This document shows positions 5,737-7,341 of a stretch of DNA of 7,341 bases, one piece after another. The DNA is from Betaproteobacteria bacterium (GTDB lineage: Bacteria > Pseudomonadota > Gammaproteobacteria > Burkholderiales > Burkholderiaceae_E). The DNA lies in contig RFVZ01000128.1 in NCBI GenBank assembly GCA_009922405.1, positions 1 to 7,341 on the forward strand. The letters run 5' to 3'. The translations under genes were made by a program, and so were the position numbers. Every line of letters starts with the position of its first letter. Position 1 is the first letter of the stretch. Below the pieces are notes generated by a model. It was not told where the DNA came from, did no database searches, and saw only the letters and a program-made list of their open reading frames with translations.

Positions 5737-5739
5737 AAT
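5734..5739 (+). promoter_or_regulatory. Candidate icd -10 element
   Basis: CATAAT matches TATAAT at 5/6 and would give an icd leader of about 45 nt. No good -35 lies at normal spacing, and the site overlaps the first codon of the divergent DUF192 gene. It is the best of several weak matches in the 5737-5790 gap. Confidence 0.25.
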
Positions 5740-5790
5740 CGAGGGCTCAAAAGCTTACCCTAACCATTAAAATTCACGACTGGAGAACGC

Positions 5791-7044
5791 ATGTACGAAC
5801 ATATCAAGGTCCCCGCGGATGGTGCCAAGATCACGGTTAATCCTGATTTTTCGCTGCATGTTCCCCACAACCCGGTCATCCCTTACATCGAGGGAGACGG
5901 CACCGGGCTCGATATCACGCCCGTGATGCTCAAAGTCGTGGACGCCGCAGTCGCCAAGGCCTACGGTGGGTCACGCCAGATTCACTGGATGGAGATTTAC
6001 GCCGGTGAAAAATCGACGCAGATTTATGGGCCCGATGTTTGGCTGCCTGCAGAGACGCTTCAGGTCCTGCGCGAGTATGTGGTCTCCATCAAAGGGCCGC
6101 TGACGACCCCTGTTGGCGGAGGTATCCGGAGCCTGAACGTTGCGCTGCGCCAGGAACTCGACCTCTATGTTTGCCTGCGTCCGGTGCAGTATTTCAAGGG
6201 TGTGCCGTCGCCGCTGAAGGAGCCCGAGAAGACCAACATGGTGATCTTCCGCGAAAACTCAGAGGATATTTACGCAGGTATCGAATACCAGCACGATGAT
6301 GAAAAGGCGAAGCGCCTGATTGCCTTCCTGCAGAACGAGCTTGGGGTCAAAAAGATCCGCTTCCCGAACACCTCCGGAATCGGCATCAAGCCGGTTTCGA
6401 TCGAAGGGACCGAGCGCCTGGTGCGCAAGGCGATTCAGTACGCGATTGATAACGACAAGTCTTCGGTCACCCTGGTGCATAAGGGCAACATCATGAAGTA
6501 CACCGAAGGTTTGTTCCGCGACGCCGGATATGCCTTGGCGCAGCGGGAGTTTCATGCCCAACCGATCGACGGCGGGCCGTGGTGTTCATTCAAAAATCCG
6601 AAGACTGGCAACTCGATCGTCATCAAGGATGTAATCGCCGACGCGTTTCTGCAGCAGATCCTGCTGCGCCCGGCCGATTACAGCGTCATCGCGACTCTCA
6701 ACCTCAACGGGGACTACGTGTCGGACGCGCTGGCCGCTCAGGTCGGCGGCATCGGTATCGCACCCGGTGCCAACATGTCGGATTCGGTGGCCTGTTTTGA
6801 AGCCACCCACGGGACCGCGCCCAAGTACGCCGGTAAAGACTATGTCAATCCGGGGTCAGAGATCCTCTCAGCCGAGATGATGTTGCGGCACATGGGATGG
6901 TTCGAAGCAGCCGACCTCATCATTGCCTCGATGGAAAAATCGATTCAATCGGGCCACGTGACCTATGACTTCGCGCGTTTGATGCCCGGTTCGACTCAGG
7001 TGTCGTGTTCTGGTTTTGGTCAGGTGATGATCGACCATATGTGA
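5791..7044 (+). CDS. icd: Isocitrate dehydrogenase, NADP-dependent
   Basis: Oxidatively decarboxylates isocitrate to 2-oxoglutarate with NADP in the TCA cycle; a cytosolic homodimer. The product is 417 aa, one more than the Escherichia coli enzyme, and aligns nearly colinearly with it. Substrate residues are all present: S114, N116, R120, R130, R154, Y161 and K231, with metal aspartates D284, D308 and D312. NADP-specific contacts are also conserved: R293, K345, Y346, V352, Y392 and R396, so NADP use is well supported. S114 in GGIRSLNVALR is the serine that AceK phosphorylates in enteric bacteria; no aceK is in this window. ATG 5791 has GGAG at 5782-5785, 5 nt upstream. It diverges from the DUF192 gene and converges on the cold-shock gene. 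Confidence 0.98.
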   Translation: MYEHIKVPADGAKITVNPDFSLHVPHNPVIPYIEGDGTGLDITPVMLKVVDAAVAKAYGGSRQIHWMEIYAGEKSTQIYGPDVWLPAETLQVLREYVVSIKGPLTTPVGGGIRSLNVALRQELDLYVCLRPVQYFKGVPSPLKEPEKTNMVIFRENSEDIYAGIEYQHDDEKAKRLIAFLQNELGVKKIRFPNTSGIGIKPVSIEGTERLVRKAIQYAIDNDKSSVTLVHKGNIMKYTEGLFRDAGYALAQREFHAQPIDGGPWCSFKNPKTGNSIVIKDVIADAFLQQILLRPADYSVIATLNLNGDYVSDALAAQVGGIGIAPGANMSDSVACFEATHGTAPKYAGKDYVNPGSEILSAEMMLRHMGWFEAADLIIASMEKSIQSGHVTYDFARLMPGSTQVSCSGFGQVMIDHM

Positions 7045-7095
7045 GTTGGCCTGTACGTTCTCTCGGGCGCTTCAGCTGACCCCCAACCGGGCTGG

Positions 7096-7122
7096 CCGGA
7101 GGGCGTGGAATTCGCCCTCCGG
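7096..7122. terminator. Perfect 10-bp hairpin between convergent icd and csp
   Basis: CCGGAGGGCG (7096-7105) and CGCCCTCCGG (7113-7122) form a perfect GC-rich stem around a 7-nt loop, TGGAATT. It lies 51 nt after the icd stop and 13 nt after the end of the opposing gene, so it could serve both. No T-run follows on either strand, so it is not a classic intrinsic terminator. Confidence 0.6.
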
Positions 7123-7135
7123 AACTGCAAGCGGT

Positions 7136-7341
7136 TTACATCACAGTGCCGGTGGCATGAATGTTCGAGGCCTGCCGGCCTTTGGGTCCTTGGACCACAT
7201 CAAATTCGACTTTTTGTCCTTCCTTAAGCGAACGGAAACCGCCGGTCTGAATGGCGGAGAAATGGGCGAACAGGTCCTCTCCACCATCATCGGGGGTGAT
7301 AAACCCGAATCCTTTGGCGTCATTGAACCACTTGACGATAC
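7136..7341 (-). CDS. CspA-family cold-shock protein (5' end beyond window)
   Basis: A small single-domain OB-fold protein that binds single-stranded RNA and DNA, acting as an RNA chaperone or transcription antiterminator. Visible are 67 codons and the TAA stop (7136-7138); about four to five N-terminal residues are outside the window. It opens IVKWFNDAKGFGFI, containing RNP1 (KGFGFI, visible residues 9-14), then DLFAHFSAI (22-30) with RNP2. The C-terminal half GQKVEFDVVQGPKGRQASNI (41-60) is standard. Length and the absence of an extra domain fit CspA/CspD. I recall the order icd - csp - clpS - clpA in betaproteobacteria, which would make this the gene often called cspD there, but family members cannot be told apart by sequence. 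It converges on icd. Confidence 0.95.
   Translation of the reverse strand, partial: IVKWFNDAKGFGFITPDDGGEDLFAHFSAIQTGGFRSLKEGQKVEFDVVQGPKGRQASNIHATGTVM

Noticed and set aside
7141..7323. Minus-strand 60-codon frame at the right end
   Set aside because: It is a shifted frame over the clear cold-shock protein and resembles nothing; the real frame has RNP1, RNP2 and a TAA at 7136-7138.

Overview
This is a compact, GC-rich window of bacterial chromosomal housekeeping genes, almost certainly from a betaproteobacterium and probably from the Burkholderiales. Three things point there. EF-P is served by the rhamnosyltransferase EarP, a beta/gamma-proteobacterial enzyme. The order lpxK - Trm112-like gene - kdsB - adk is familiar from that group. 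So is a periplasmic DUF192 gene divergent from an NADP-dependent icd that is followed by a cold-shock gene. I see no mobile element, CRISPR array, rRNA or tRNA. I cannot name the genus.

Left half (1-4301, all minus strand, read right to left): lpxK, a 61-codon Trm112/YcaR-like gene, kdsB, adk, a small KTSC-like gene and earP, which runs off the left edge just short of its expected C-terminus. The genes are tightly packed: lpxK/Trm112-like and Trm112-like/kdsB overlap by 20 and 17 nt, adk and the KTSC-like gene share one base (TGATG), and the other two gaps are 54 and 36 nt. LpxK and KdsB serve lipid A/Kdo assembly, Adk balances adenine nucleotides, and EarP activates EF-P for polyproline translation. 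The unit thus joins envelope synthesis to energy and translation functions.

Middle (4302-4620): a 319-nt divergent intergenic region. It holds a perfect DnaA-box sequence inside a dyad that touches the lpxK start codon, a 50-nt block of about 82% A+T, a candidate lpxK promoter and a candidate sodB -10 element.

Right half (4621-7341): sodB (Fe-type superoxide dismutase, +) converges on a DUF192 gene (-) with a 15-nt gap and an imperfect hairpin at the junction. The DUF192 gene is divergent from icd (+) across 54 nt. icd converges on a CspA-family gene (-, cut by the right edge), with a perfect 10-bp-stem hairpin between them.

No clearly novel system is present. The best leads are the KTSC-like gene between adk and earP, and the unusual lpxK/sodB intergenic region. 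Two genes use non-ATG starts (earP GTG, Trm112-like TTG), and earP and the cold-shock gene are both cut by the window edges.
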